Source of the DNA: Sansalvadorimonas sp965243775
Lineage (GTDB): Bacteria; Pseudomonadota; Gammaproteobacteria; Pseudomonadales; Endozoicomonadaceae
Direction of reading: 5' to 3'
NCBI GenBank assembly: GCA_965243775.1
Contig: CBDEWF010000019.1
Span: 1 to 64,000 of the forward strand
DNA: 64,000 nucleotides
A model generated the notes under the pieces. The model was not told the origin of the DNA. It made no database searches and worked only from the letters and a program-made list of their open reading frames with translations. Positions within the stretch are counted from its first letter, which is position 1; every line of letters begins with the position of its first letter. This document shows positions 1 through 9,803 of the stretch, piece after piece. The position numbers and the translations under genes are program-made.

Positions 1-834
1 GGAATCAGTACCATACTGAACAACAAATTTGTTAAAGCCACCGTAGAAGTTGCCCTGGGTGTGCTCAGCAGTCAGCATGTAACCATCATCATCCAGCTGC
101 TTGTTATCAAAGGCGACACCGTCCTTGTCAAAACCGTTGAAATCGTCAAATGGGTTGCCTTTACCGTAATCAATACCCAGTTCAAGGCTGCCGTTTTCGC
201 TAACTTTGATACCTTCTACCCGAATATCAAGGATGTTCTGGTCGAGGGTCTGCTTCTTGGCATCTTTCTCGGCGATCGCATCGGCTTTGCTTTCGTAGTA
301 TTCGAAATCAGTTGCGTTCTTAACCCAGGCAACGCTCAGGTTACCAAAGCCGATATTCATATTTTCGATACCGGCACCAGGACCGGACAGATCCCAGTAG
401 TAGTAATCTGCCATATGAACATCATGACGCTTGTAGAAGCGCTTACCAGCCCACAGGGTTGCTTCTGGAGCAAAGCCCAGAACACCTTTGGCCTGTACGT
501 TGAATTCACGCACGGCAGGCTCAGTTGATTCCCAATCCTGATGCTGGGATACGGAGTAAGCAATATTGCTGTCCAGGTAGAAAGATTTCTCACCTTGCTT
601 GAACAGTTCAGAACCTAATTTGATTTCACCGTAGGTTTCCTCTTCATTACCCAGACGGTACTTGGTACCTGCGCCTGCAGCTTTGAAGGTAGACATGTCA
701 CCGCCGTCGGAAGAAGCACCGACACCGGAACGAACATAACCATGGAAATCAACAGTCGCAGCAGAGGCTGCTGCTGAAAAAACGATGGCAGAAATAGCTC
801 CTGCCAATGGCAGGATAGGCATGGACTTGGACAC
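1..834 (-). CDS. lamB: Maltoporin LamB, N-terminal part (gene runs off the window)
   Basis: Outer-membrane trimeric porin for maltose and maltodextrins. The reverse strand reads without a stop from a GTG at 834 to the window edge, about 278 residues. The start codon follows AGGAG at a spacing of six bases. The protein begins with a signal peptide ending in an alanine-rich stretch (SAAAASA), followed by the typical maltoporin opening VDFHGYVRSGVG, then LGNEEETYGEIKLGSELF and later AGKRFYKRHDVHMADYYYWD; all three are family hallmarks. E. coli LamB is about 420 residues mature, so roughly the C-terminal third lies beyond the window. The gene is divergent from the LacI-type regulator and belongs with malEFGK downstream of it. 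An ATG four codons in (822) is an alternative start but lies further from the ribosome site. Assignment is firm. Confidence 0.93.
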   Translation of the reverse strand, partial: MSKSMPILPLAGAISAIVFSAAASAATVDFHGYVRSGVGASSDGGDMSTFKAAGAGTKYRLGNEEETYGEIKLGSELFKQGEKSFYLDSNIAYSVSQHQDWESTEPAVREFNVQAKGVLGFAPEATLWAGKRFYKRHDVHMADYYYWDLSGPGAGIENMNIGFGNLSVAWVKNATDFEYYESKADAIAEKDAKKQTLDQNILDIRVEGIKVSENGSLELGIDYGKGNPFDDFNGFDKDGVAFDNKQLDDDGYMLTAEHTQGNFYGGFNKFVVQYGTDS

Positions 835-1136
835 AAAAAACTCCTAGGTGCAGGTGTTATCTAAGTGTTTGCTTGACCGCCATCGTTTGATTAACAAGGA
901 GAAGTCCCTGATGTTAATAGTTGACAGCGAACATGTTTCTCGTTTTGGTGCGGCGGAGTTTTCGACAACAAAGCAACAAAGGCAATCTGTAAAGGTTTTT
1001 AGAAAATGTTCATTTTTGCGAACAAACAAAAATTGATCCATGTCATTGCCAGGCCAGCTGAATCATTAAGAGGGTTTTTGGCTATTATCCTCTGAGTTAG
1101 TATCCCTCACCATTATTGGTAGTAAATTTGAGTAAA
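835..1136. promoter_or_regulatory. Divergent lamB/malR intergenic region with a weak LacI-type half-palindrome
   Basis: No gene is visible here. The only operator-like match is TGTAAAGGTTTTTA at 988-1001. It resembles the better palindrome TGTAAACGTTTTAA before malE but has GG instead of the central CG. It lies about 155 bases upstream of the lamB start. Treat it as a candidate site of the adjacent LacI-family regulator; promoters were not resolved. Confidence 0.35.
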
Positions 1137-2165
1137 ATGGCAAAAAGGAAGTCTGCCGGGAACGCGACCATCCTTCAGGTTGCCGCCCAGGCCGGATTGT
1201 CGATTGCAACAGTCAGTCGCGTGTTAAATGGTGGCAAGTATGTTGCCGAAAGTACCCGTCAAAAGGTCCTGGATGCAGCAACAGAGCTTAACTATCAACC
1301 AAATTACATGGCACGTCAGCTGCATGGCCAGGATGACTTTGTTATTGCTGCCATCTTGGGAATGGAGCTTGGAACCATTTCCCCCTTTGCTTGGAACCAT
1401 TTCCCCCTTTGCCCTGAAAGTGTATGAAGCCCTGAAAGTTCAGCTGCATCGCCAGGGTTATCGGGTGAAACGTGCCAAGTTCAATGAGGAAGGTGAACTG
1501 CAGACCAGCGCCAAGGCTTCGCCAATGTGGGTATTGGACTGCACCACACAGATCCCCGCTACCAGAAAGCCATCGAAGAAGAGGCACCTCTGATCAGTGT
1601 CGGCGATGTTCATGACGATATTTTCTGGGTTGCCTCCAATGACGAACAAGGCGGCTACCTGGCTACCAAACATTTGCTCGACAATGGCTGCCGTACAATT
1701 TACTACGTCTGTCCCCATAAGGATCACGAAGTTTCTCTTCATCGCCAGAAGGGCTATTACCGTGCCATGCACGAAGCCGGACTGATTGCTTCAGAAGCTG
1801 TGGAAATTGGTATTGATACAGGCCTGCCCGCACTGGACAGCTATCGTCGTATTCGTGGCCTGATGGAATCCGGCCTTCGGCCTGATGCCTTTGTCGCTTT
1901 TTCCGACATTGTTGCCACAGGAATCTGCATGGCATTGGCTGATACCAGTAAAAGCGTACCAGAGGATGTTCAGGTGGTCGGTTATGATGGTATCGACAGT
2001 GATCGCTATCACTCTCTTACGACAATCCGCCAGGATATCGAAGGCCTTGCAGCCAAAACAGTTGATCTGGTGATGGATGCCATTCAGGATAAATCTCCTG
2101 CTGGAAGTTACCTTGATGTCATTCTGCGACAAGGCCATACAACATCCACTTGTACACACACCTGA
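1137..2165 (+). pseudogene. malR: LacI/GalR-family maltose regulator, frameshifted twice
   Basis: A DNA-binding repressor of the LacI family that would control the maltose genes around it. Residues 1-60 carry the helix-turn-helix and hinge helix (ATILQVAAQAGLSIATVSRV, then LNYQPNYMARQL). The periplasmic-binding-protein-like effector domain is readable from about 1527 to 2165 (GGYLATKHLLDNGCRTIYYV, DAFVAFSDIVATGICMAL, VVGYDGIDSD). The two halves are in different frames because of a 22-bp tandem duplication at 1368-1411 and a probable one-base deletion near 1510-1513. Removing one repeat copy and restoring one base gives a continuous protein of about 335 residues, the normal family size. As written, the repressor would stop after about 96 residues, leaving only the DNA-binding head. 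The symbol is given for context; the inducer is unknown. ATG 1137 is preferred over the upstream TTG codons. Confidence 0.85.
1368..1411. repeat. 22-bp perfect tandem duplication inside malR
   Basis: The unit CTTGGAACCATTTCCCCCTT plus TG occurs twice back to back (1368-1389 and 1390-1411). Its length is not a multiple of three, so it shifts the frame. With one copy the reading is MELGTISPFALKVYEALKVQ, normal for the family. It is a recent slippage duplication or an assembly error. Confidence 0.95.
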
Positions 2166-2549
2166 TAGTTTTTCTTGCTCCCTGAAATTGTTTTGTTTTT
2201 ATCAGCCATATGATCTTTTTCTCAATTTAAGTTGGCTTTATTAAACAGAACTTTTATTTCAGGGATCTCGAACAGCTTCGCGCAAATCTCTTAAACATCT
2301 GTAAACGTTTTAATATTTGTTTCAAATCGTTAATCCGTGAATATACGGCTTCAGCAGCCTTGAGCTGGAATTCTGACTTCTCACCGGTTGAGGAGAAAGA
2401 ATTTACCTTATAAAGAGCATGATTAATGTTCAGTTACAGGACAGGAAGCTGAACATACTGAAACACCCACCCCGTCTTCAGGTTGTTAATTCCTGTCAGG
2501 TAATCTTAGGACCAACCCTGCCGTTACAGGCAGGACCGGAGCAAGCAGA
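2166..2549 (+). promoter_or_regulatory. Long malE leader with LacI-type operator
   Basis: This 384-base gap holds no convincing gene. TGTAAACGTTTTAA at 2300-2313, with the perfect core AAACGTTT (2303-2310), is the typical shape of a LacI/GalR-family operator. A near-perfect relative lies before malM at 9804-9819. The site is about 240 bases upstream of malE, so either the transcript has a long leader or the site lies upstream of the promoter. The ribosome site GGAGCAAGCAG precedes the malE ATG. Confidence 0.55.
2300..2313. promoter_or_regulatory. Candidate MalR operator upstream of malE
   Basis: Sequence TGTAAACGTTTTAA, symmetric about the central CG. It matches the LacI-family operator style and the site before malM. 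The binding protein is inferred to be the adjacent LacI-type regulator. Confidence 0.5.
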
Positions 2550-3734
2550 ATGATCAAAAAAGCAGTTGCGGCCGCCGTCGCTTCCTCTCTCGCACTGGCA
2601 CTGGGTGCCAGCACCGCCCAGGCCTTCTCTGATGATGAAATCACCATCTGGGTCGGTGGCGACAAGGCTTACAAAGGCATGGAAATTGTTGGTAAGCGTT
2701 TTGAAGAAGATCTGGGCATCAAGGTTAAAGTCGAGATTCCAGAGAACCTGACTGATCGCTTCCAGCAGGCTGCCGCAACTGGTAAAGGTCCTGACGTAGT
2801 TATGTGGGCACACGACCGTTTCGGTGAGTGGGCTCATTCAGGCCTTCTGGCACCTCTGCAGCCATCCAAAGAAGTTCATGACAGCATCGAAAACAAGGGC
2901 TGGCAGGCGACCACTGTTAACGGCAATGTTTACGGTTACCCAGTTGCGATGGAAGCTGTCAGCCTGATTTACAACAAAGATCTTATCAAGAAGGCACCAG
3001 CCTCCTATGAAGAGATGTTTGACCTGAACACAGAGCTGAAGAAGAAAAACATCACCACCATTATGTGGGACCAGGTTCAGCCTTACTTCACCATGCCCAT
3101 GCTGGCTTCCAACGGCGGCTATGTCTTCAAGGAAGTACCAACCGGTTATGACGTAAAAGATATTGGTGTTAATACCGCCGGTGCCAAGAAAGGCGCACAC
3201 ATGCTGGCCAAAATTATTGATGAAGGCGTTATGCCCCGCGGTGTTGATTACGGAGTAATGGACTCCAGCTTCAATAAGGGCGAAACCGCCATGATGATCA
3301 CTGGCCCATGGGCATGGTCCAACTTGGACAAGAGCGGTATCAACTACGGTGTTGCTCCTCTGCCTTCTATCGACGGCAGCCGTTCCCGTGCCTTTGTAGG
3401 TATCTGGGCTGCGGCGGTTAACAACGCTTCCCCTAATAAGGAAGTAGTGAAGGAGTTTCTGGAAAACTACCTGCTAACTGAAGAAGGCCTGAAAACCCTG
3501 AACAACGACAAAGCTCTGGGTGCTGTTGCTCATAAAGCCTTTATGAAGCAACTGGAGTCTGATCCTCGCATTGCAGCAACCTACGACAACGCTATCAACG
3601 GTCTGCTGATGCCTAACGTTCCGGAAATGGGCAAGTTCTGGTCCTCCATGCAGTCTGCACTGACCAACATCACCACTGGTCAGGAGTCTGTGGAAGTGGC
3701 TCTGGATAACGCTGCCAAGATTATCCGCAACTAA
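2550..3734 (+). CDS. malE: Maltose/maltodextrin-binding periplasmic protein
   Basis: Periplasmic receptor of the MalFGK2 importer; it binds maltose and maltodextrins and delivers them to the membrane complex. It has 394 residues, against 396 in E. coli. It opens with a clear signal peptide (MIKKAVAAAVASSLALALGA, cleavage after AQA) and continues with the conserved ITIWVGGDKAYKGMEIVGKR and FEEDLGIKVKVEIPENLTDR. Further family blocks are GPDVVMWAHDRFGEWAHSGL, GYPVAMEAVSLIYNKDL, MMITGPWAWSNLDKSGINYG and VALDNAAKII at the C terminus. It is the first gene of malE-malF-malG-malK and is separated from malF by a strong stem-loop. The start ATG has a good ribosome site. Family and function are secure. 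Confidence 0.97.
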   Translation: MIKKAVAAAVASSLALALGASTAQAFSDDEITIWVGGDKAYKGMEIVGKRFEEDLGIKVKVEIPENLTDRFQQAAATGKGPDVVMWAHDRFGEWAHSGLLAPLQPSKEVHDSIENKGWQATTVNGNVYGYPVAMEAVSLIYNKDLIKKAPASYEEMFDLNTELKKKNITTIMWDQVQPYFTMPMLASNGGYVFKEVPTGYDVKDIGVNTAGAKKGAHMLAKIIDEGVMPRGVDYGVMDSSFNKGETAMMITGPWAWSNLDKSGINYGVAPLPSIDGSRSRAFVGIWAAAVNNASPNKEVVKEFLENYLLTEEGLKTLNNDKALGAVAHKAFMKQLESDPRIAATYDNAINGLLMPNVPEMGKFWSSMQSALTNITTGQESVEVALDNAAKIIRN

Positions 3735-3738
3735 CTGA

Positions 3739-3783
3739 GAAAGAGAGGTGTATAGCCAGGGAACAGTTATACATCTCTCTTTC
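3739..3783 (+). promoter_or_regulatory. malE-malF intergenic stem-loop
   Basis: A 16-bp stem (GAAAGAGAGGTGTATA, 3739-3754, paired with 3768-3783) with one G-T wobble and a 13-base loop, starting five bases after the malE stop. No run of T follows, so it is not an ordinary terminator. Stem-loops at this place in enteric bacteria protect malE mRNA and keep MalE in excess over MalF. A similar role here is inferred. Confidence 0.7.
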
Positions 3784-3830
3784 TGCCCTGCTTTGTTCAC
3801 TACGTCCCCCTGCCCCCGGAGAGACACACC

Positions 3831-5363
3831 ATGAAGATTCCAGCCGCTGCCGAAGGACTGTTATCCGGCAACGGGCTGAAATGGGCGCTTGCTGCGCTGA
3901 TTGATATTGCCCTTCTCTATGTCATAACCCTGATGTATGCCCAGGGCGAGTTATTGTTTGCCTTGACCCTGCTGGTTCTTGGCAGTCTCGGCACCTGGAT
4001 TTTTACCAGCAGGAAAGGCTATAACTTCCGCTATATCTATCCCTGCATGCTGGGGATTATCCTGTTTATTGTCTTCCCCCTGCTCTACACCGTTAATATT
4101 GCCTTCACCAACTATGGCTCCTCCAACATTCTGAGCCTGGAGCGGGTTAAAGAGATTCATCTTGAGAAAGAGGTGAAAACTGGTGATCACGCCTACAAGA
4201 TTGCCCTCTACAAAAAAGATGAGACCTATCAGTTAAAACTGACTGATAAAAAAGATTCCCAAAACATTTTTGTCACTACTCCTTTTGCCCTCTCTGATGT
4301 CGCCACCAGCGTTGATGCCCATCACAACACTCCGGCACAGGGCAAAAAATTGACCATGCGCGATGTCATCAAAAAACGCGCAGCTCTGAATAACCTGACC
4401 GTATCTATTCCCGATAATACCTATCTGGTAATGACTTCCCTGCGGGAGTTTGGAGCCATGGCCCCCAAATACCGGGAAGGCACCAATAACGAACTGATTG
4501 ATAACCAGACCGGCGAAATCATCAGCCCGGATATGGACACCGGCTTTTATATTGATGCCGATGGTAAACAACTGGCTCCAGGTTTCTCCGTTTATATTGG
4601 TACAGATAACTTTGAACGACTGGCCCAGGACGAAGGTATCCGCCAGCCATTTATCAAGATCTTTATCTGGACCGTTATCTTTGCCGGCCTGAGTGTATTG
4701 TTTACTGCAGTCATCGGGCTTCTGCTGGCCAACCTGGTGCAATGGGAACCACTAAAAGAGAGCGGCGTTTATCGCCTGCTGCTGATTCTGCCCTACGCGG
4801 TGCCAGCCTTTATCTCAATCCTGATATTCAAAGGTCTGTTTAACCAGAACTTTGGTGAGATCAATATGATCCTGGAAAACCTGTTCGGTATTCGCCCCGA
4901 GTGGTTTACCAATCCGTTCCTGGCCAAAAGCATGATTCTGGTGGTAAATACCTGGCTGGGTTACCCCTATATGATGATTATCTACATGGGCCTGCTGAAA
5001 GCGATTCCAGATGATCTCTACGAAGCCTCTGCGATTGACGGTGCCAACCCGATCCACAATCTGCTGTTTATTACCCTGCCTAACCTGATCAAGCCGCTGA
5101 CGCCAATCCTTATTGCCAGCTTTGCTTTCAACTTTAACAACTTTGTGTTGATCAACCTGCTGACCGACGGTGGTCCGATGATGGCTGGTACATCCACCCT
5201 TGCAGGTAATACCGATATCCTGGTGAGTTTCACCTTCCGCACCGCATTTATCTCCGGTCAGGACTTTGGTCTGGCATCCGCTATTGCCACTCTGATCTTC
5301 CTGGTCGTCGGTTGTATCTCCTGGGCCAACCTGAAAGCCACCCAGAACACGCAGGAGCACTGA
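3831..5363 (+). CDS. malF: Maltose ABC transporter permease MalF
   Basis: Inner-membrane permease that forms the translocation path with MalG. It has 510 residues, close to the 514 of E. coli MalF, and the MalF hallmarks: N-terminal membrane segments, then a large periplasmic domain (about residues 95-275, including REFGAMAPKYREGTNNELID and NQTGEIISPDMDTGFYIDAD), then six C-terminal membrane segments. The cytoplasmic EAA loop that contacts MalK reads YEASAIDGANPIHNLLFITL. The ATG at 3831 follows GGAGAG. It lies downstream of the malE stem-loop and two bases before malG. Function is secure. Confidence 0.97.
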   Translation: MKIPAAAEGLLSGNGLKWALAALIDIALLYVITLMYAQGELLFALTLLVLGSLGTWIFTSRKGYNFRYIYPCMLGIILFIVFPLLYTVNIAFTNYGSSNILSLERVKEIHLEKEVKTGDHAYKIALYKKDETYQLKLTDKKDSQNIFVTTPFALSDVATSVDAHHNTPAQGKKLTMRDVIKKRAALNNLTVSIPDNTYLVMTSLREFGAMAPKYREGTNNELIDNQTGEIISPDMDTGFYIDADGKQLAPGFSVYIGTDNFERLAQDEGIRQPFIKIFIWTVIFAGLSVLFTAVIGLLLANLVQWEPLKESGVYRLLLILPYAVPAFISILIFKGLFNQNFGEINMILENLFGIRPEWFTNPFLAKSMILVVNTWLGYPYMMIIYMGLLKAIPDDLYEASAIDGANPIHNLLFITLPNLIKPLTPILIASFAFNFNNFVLINLLTDGGPMMAGTSTLAGNTDILVSFTFRTAFISGQDFGLASAIATLIFLVVGCISWANLKATQNTQEH

Positions 5364-5365
5364 TT

Positions 5366-6256
5366 ATGGCTATGGTTCAACCTCGTAATCTTCGTTATCG
5401 GGTCTGGGCGGCGCGGATCTTTATGATTCTGCTGCTGTGCCTGGTGATGTTTCCATTTCTGATGATTATCTCGGTATCACTGCGATCTGGTAACTTTGCT
5501 ACCGGCAGTCTGATTCCGGATGACATCAGCTTTGAGCACTGGGCTCTGGTACTGGGCATTCCCTGGGAAGCCGCCGATGGCACCATTATCGAACCCACTT
5601 TCCCGGTTCTGACCTGGCTGTGGAACTCCATTAAAGTCAGTCTGGTGACGTCTACCCTGATTCTGGCGCTGTCCACCACTGGTGCTTATGCTTTTGCCCG
5701 TCTGCGCTTCCGTTTCAAGAGCCATCTGCTGACGGCAATGATGATTCTGCAGATGTTCCCGGCAGTACTGGCGCTGGTCGCCTTCCATGCCTTCTTTAAT
5801 ACCCTGGGTAATATTGTTCCCTGGCTGGGCCTGAACACTCACTCAGCTCTGGTGGTCTCTTACCTGGGGGGGATCACCATGAATATCTGGCTGATCAAGG
5901 GGTATTTCGAAAGCATTGATAATGCCCTGGAAGAATCTGCCGCAATTGATGGTGCCACTCCCTGGCAGGCTTTCCGCTATATTCTACTGCCTCTTTCCGT
6001 GCCCATTCTGGCGGTTGTGTTTGTATTGGCCTTTATCGCCACTATCGGCGAATACCCGATCGCTTCCGTACTACTGCAGGATGTTGACCAGTTGACTCTG
6101 GCCGTTGGTGCCAAACAGTTCCTGTACGCCCAGAACTATCTCTGGGGTGATTTTGCCGCTGCCGCTGTTCTGACCGGCATGCCCATTACCATTATTTTCC
6201 TTGTTGCCCAGCGCTATCTGGTCAGCGGTCTGACCGCTGGCGGCGTGAAGGGATAA
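5366..6256 (+). CDS. malG: Maltose ABC transporter permease MalG
   Basis: Second inner-membrane permease of MalFGK2. It has 296 residues, the same size as E. coli MalG, and begins with the characteristic MAMVQPRN. It contains six membrane segments, the motif GNFATGSLIPDDISFEHW, the MalK-contacting EAA loop LEESAAIDGATPWQAFRYIL and the conserved C terminus GLTAGGVKG, which in E. coli reaches into the MalE binding cleft. The start lies two bases after the malF stop, so translation is probably coupled. An in-frame ATG upstream at 5312 overlaps malF and is rejected because the family starts at MAMVQP. Confidence 0.97.
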   Translation: MAMVQPRNLRYRVWAARIFMILLLCLVMFPFLMIISVSLRSGNFATGSLIPDDISFEHWALVLGIPWEAADGTIIEPTFPVLTWLWNSIKVSLVTSTLILALSTTGAYAFARLRFRFKSHLLTAMMILQMFPAVLALVAFHAFFNTLGNIVPWLGLNTHSALVVSYLGGITMNIWLIKGYFESIDNALEESAAIDGATPWQAFRYILLPLSVPILAVVFVLAFIATIGEYPIASVLLQDVDQLTLAVGAKQFLYAQNYLWGDFAAAAVLTGMPITIIFLVAQRYLVSGLTAGGVKG

Positions 6257-6295
6257 CACACAGATATCTGACTGGACAAGGCTGGACATAAAAAA

Positions 6296-7438
6296 ATGGC
6301 TGAAGTAAATCTGACCAACTTGAACAAAAGCTACGACGACGGCAAGACTTTTGTTCTGAAGAATATCAATCTGGATATCCACGACGGCGAGTTTATCGCC
6401 TTTGTTGGCCCATCTGGCTGTGGCAAATCTACCCTGCTGCGGATGATCTGTGGCCTGGAAAATATAACTTCCGGCGATCTGAAAATCGAAGGTGAAACCG
6501 TAAATGATATGCCGCCCAATGAGCGCCGTGTCGGTATGGTATTCCAGTCCTACGCACTCTATCCACACATGACCGTGCGGGAAAATATGGCTTTCGGCCT
6601 GAAGCTGGCCAAGGTCAGCAAAGCGGAAATCAACCAGCGGGTTGAGGAAGCTGCCCGTATTCTCCAACTTGAACCTCTGCTGGATCGCAAACCCAAGGCT
6701 ATGTCCGGCGGTCAGCGCCAGCGTGTCGCCATTGGCCGTTCAATTGTGCAGGAGCCGCGCTTGTTCCTGTTTGATGAGCCGCTGTCCAACCTGGATGTAT
6801 CCCTACGGGTGGAAATGCGTCAGCAGCTTTCCCGCCTGCATAATCGCCTGAAAACCACTTCCATCTACGTGACTCACGACCAGGTGGAAGCCATGACTCT
6901 GGCTGACAAGATTGTAGTTCTGAGCCCTCTGGCAAAAGGCGCTGAAAGTAATCTGGAACAGGTTGGTGCACCGCTGGAGCTGTATCACAACCCCTGCAAC
7001 CTGTTTGTTGCCAGCTTTATCGGTTCTCCCAAGATGAACTTCTTCCGGGCTGAAATTCTGGAAACTGGTACTGAACAAACCAAAGTGAAGCTGGAGTCTG
7101 GAAAAATCCTGACTGTTTTCAATAACACTGAAAATGCTCTGGTAGGCGACAAGGTCACTCTGGGTATCCGTCCTCAGGATGTGCTGAATCATGAATGTGC
7201 TGACAGTGAAGAGAACTGCATTACCGGCACCATCGAAACTCTGGAGCGCCTGGGTAATGAATCCTTTATCTATCTGAATCACCCCGATATTCACGAAGCC
7301 TTCATTGTGCGGGTAGAAGGCTCCCGTCGCCGTGAGCAGGGCTCAGATTTCCATGTGGGTATTCCGGCTGAAAACTGCCATCTGTTTGATGCTGATGGCA
7401 AAGCATTTACCCGCACCTGCGCGCCACTTCTGGATTAA
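6296..7438 (+). CDS. malK: Maltose ABC transporter ATPase MalK
   Basis: ATP-hydrolysing subunit of the maltose importer, acting as a cytoplasmic dimer. It has 380 residues (E. coli 371). Visible motifs are Walker A GPSGCGKST (about residues 36-44), the ABC signature MSGGQRQRVAIGRS, Walker B RLFLFDEPLSNLD and the switch histidine in YVTHDQVEAMTLADKI. The C-terminal regulatory domain begins around residue 240 (SFIGSPKMNF) and includes VTLGIRPQDV. The gene sits 39 bases after malG and closes the transporter operon. All catalytic motifs are intact, which contrasts with the damaged malQ that follows. Confidence 0.97.
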   Translation: MAEVNLTNLNKSYDDGKTFVLKNINLDIHDGEFIAFVGPSGCGKSTLLRMICGLENITSGDLKIEGETVNDMPPNERRVGMVFQSYALYPHMTVRENMAFGLKLAKVSKAEINQRVEEAARILQLEPLLDRKPKAMSGGQRQRVAIGRSIVQEPRLFLFDEPLSNLDVSLRVEMRQQLSRLHNRLKTTSIYVTHDQVEAMTLADKIVVLSPLAKGAESNLEQVGAPLELYHNPCNLFVASFIGSPKMNFFRAEILETGTEQTKVKLESGKILTVFNNTENALVGDKVTLGIRPQDVLNHECADSEENCITGTIETLERLGNESFIYLNHPDIHEAFIVRVEGSRRREQGSDFHVGIPAENCHLFDADGKAFTRTCAPLLD

Positions 7439-7550
7439 CTGTTTTTTGGATTAACCCTTTTTGGGATTAACCAAGCCAATTCATTGATATGATTGTCTGT
7501 CAGCCAGACTGCCGGACAATCATCGACTGATACTTCATATTGAAAATAAG

Positions 7551-9748
7551 ATGCTTGATCACAAACTGATTGACCGGCTGGGCGACCTGTGCGGCATGTC
7601 CAGCTCTTACCTGGACTGGGCCGGAACTCCGGTTCAGGTCGACACCGCAAACAAAATTCCTCTGCTGAAAGCCATGGGCTTTGATCTCAGTAGCAACAGC
7701 ACTTTAAAAGCTGCTATTAATCAGCGTCTGGAGCAGCAGTGGTTGTCGGTGCTGCCACCAGTTGCCGTGGTACATCAGGAAAAGTCCTTTACCATTGAGC
7801 TGAAACTGCCCAAAGCCAAACTGCCTGCGGTTCTGGATCTGGAAGTTGTCCTGGAAAATGACGACACCGTTCTGCACAGTGCCAGCCTGACCGGCCTTCA
7901 GCCGCAGGCCAGCCAGAAGATTGGCAAGAAAGAATATATCGCTCTGGCTCTAACCGTCCCCGAATATCTGCCACTCGGTTACCATACGCTGAAAATCGTC
8001 AGCAAAGGTTTTGAAACGGAAACCTCCCTGATTGTTGCACCTAAAGTGTGCTTTGAACCGGACGAGATGAAAGCCGGTAAGAAGATCTGGGGTTCCGGTA
8101 TTCAGCTCTACTCCGTTCGCTCTGAACGCAACTGGGGTATGGGCGACCTTTCTGATCTCAAGAGCCTGACATCCGGCCTTGGTGAACAGGGTGCGGACTT
8201 TATTGGCCTGAACCCGGTCCATGCTCTGTACCCAACCAATCCCCTGCACTGCTCTCCCTACAGCCCATCCAGCCGTCTGTTCGATAACGTTCTTTATATC
8301 GATCCTGAGCAGGTGGCAGAATTTGCTGAACTGCAGCAAGGCTCAGGAGATTCTGGCCAGATCCGAAACCAAAGAGCAACTGAAACAGCTGCGTAACGCT
8401 GACTACATTGAGTACGACAAGGTTGCCCCGCTGAAGCTGCAGGTTTTGGAAGCAGCTGTACACCCAATTTGCCAAACTGCATCTTGGCAAAAATACAGAT
8501 CGTGCAAAATCTTTTGCTGACTTCTGTGAAGACCGTGATGGCAAGCTGGACCAATTTGCTCTGTTTGAGGCACTGTTTGAACACTTCCGCAAACTGGATG
8601 CTAACAGCTGGGGCTGGCCCAGCTGGCCGAAGGAGTTCCAGTCTCCCGAAAACAAGGCTGTAAAAGAGTTTGCCAGAAAGCACCAGGATCGCATTACCTA
8701 TTTCAAGTACCTGCAGTTCCTGATGGATGAGCAGATTATTGCCGCTCAGGCCAGCGCCAAGAATGCTGGCATGCTGGTAGGCATCTACCGTGATCTCGCC
8801 GTTGGTGTGGATAGCAGTGGCGCTGATGTCTGGTCCGATCCTGACCTGTTCGTGCATGATGCCAGCACCGGTGCACCACCCGATGGCCTGGGCCCTCTTG
8901 GTCAGGACTGGGGGCTGCCTCCCTTTAACCCGGTAACCCTGCAGGAACGCCGTTACCAGCCATTCATTGAAATGATCCGCAACAATATGCGCCACTGCGG
9001 TGCTCTGCGGATTGATCATGCCATGGGTCTGTTCCGTCTGTGGTGGTGTCCTAACGGTCATACCGAGAACAAGGGGCCGAAATTTGGCTGTTATGTTCAC
9101 TACCCGCTGCAGGATCTGATCGGCATTATCAAGCTGGAAAGTCAGCGTCAGCAGTGCCTGGTGTTTGGTGAAGACCTGGGAACCGTGCCGCAGGAAGTAA
9201 CTGACAGTCTGCCACCAGCTCGCTTCTACTCCAATATCATGGCTATCTTCGAGCAGGAAGATGATATGTATATGCTGCCGGCTGACTTTAAGCAGAAAGC
9301 TCTGGCAGTGCTGGTATGCCACGACACCCCAACCCTGAAAGGATGGTGGGAAGAAAAAGATATCGATCTTGCCAACCAGCTGAGCATCTTCACTGATGAG
9401 CGGTCTGCGAATGACAAGGTTACCCGGGAAGTCACCCGCAAAGCGGTTATCAAAACGCTGGCTGCAATTAATGAACTGCCATGGGGCATTGATCCTCATG
9501 CTGCCAGCCCGGCCTGGAGCCGTGAGCTGATGGAACGGTTCAGCTACTACCTGACTTTGTCTGCATCCCAGATTGCCAGTATCCAGCTGGAAGACTGCAT
9601 GATGATTGATACCCCAGTGAACGTGCCCGGCACCAGCACCGAGTATCCTAACTGGCGCCGCCGCCTGACTGAGAACCTGGAATATTTCCTGTCAAAAGAG
9701 GATAACCGCACATTCTTCCGGAACCTGACCGGCTGCCGTAAGGCATAA
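7551..9748 (+). pseudogene. malQ: 4-alpha-glucanotransferase (amylomaltase), two frameshifts
   Basis: Amylomaltase transfers glucan chains between maltodextrins and releases glucose, the first cytoplasmic step after uptake. Three consecutive frames read as one MalQ. The first (7551 to about 8340) gives the N-terminal domain and GSGIQLYSVRSERNWGMGDL, ADFIGLNPVHALYP and SPYSPSSRLFDNVLYID. The second runs from about 8340 to 8450 (KAQEILARSETKEQLKQLRN). The third runs from about 8453 to 9748 with the catalytic blocks GIYRDLAVGVDSSGADVW, LRIDHAMGLFRLWW, LVFGEDLGTVPQEV and NVPGTSTEYPNWRRRL. Removing one base near 8334-8340 and one near 8453 gives about 731 residues (E. coli 694), so each lesion looks like a single-base insertion. 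As written, only the N-terminal third is made and the catalytic residues are lost. Sequencing error cannot be excluded. Confidence 0.88.
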
Positions 9749-9803
9749 GCTTTCCCAATAGCCGACAGGGCAGCTTTTCTCTCTTGTGCTGTTCTGTTGG
9801 CTT

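Noticed and set aside
61..528. 155-codon plus-strand open frame at the window start
   Set aside because: Opposite the maltoporin gene, whose reading is unmistakable.
8330..8460. Programmed frameshifting in malQ
   Set aside because: Two separate shifts would be needed, neither at a known slippery heptamer; mutation or sequencing error is simpler.
8294..9499. 401-codon minus-strand open frame inside malQ
   Set aside because: The plus strand encodes clear amylomaltase blocks; the minus reading has no family features.
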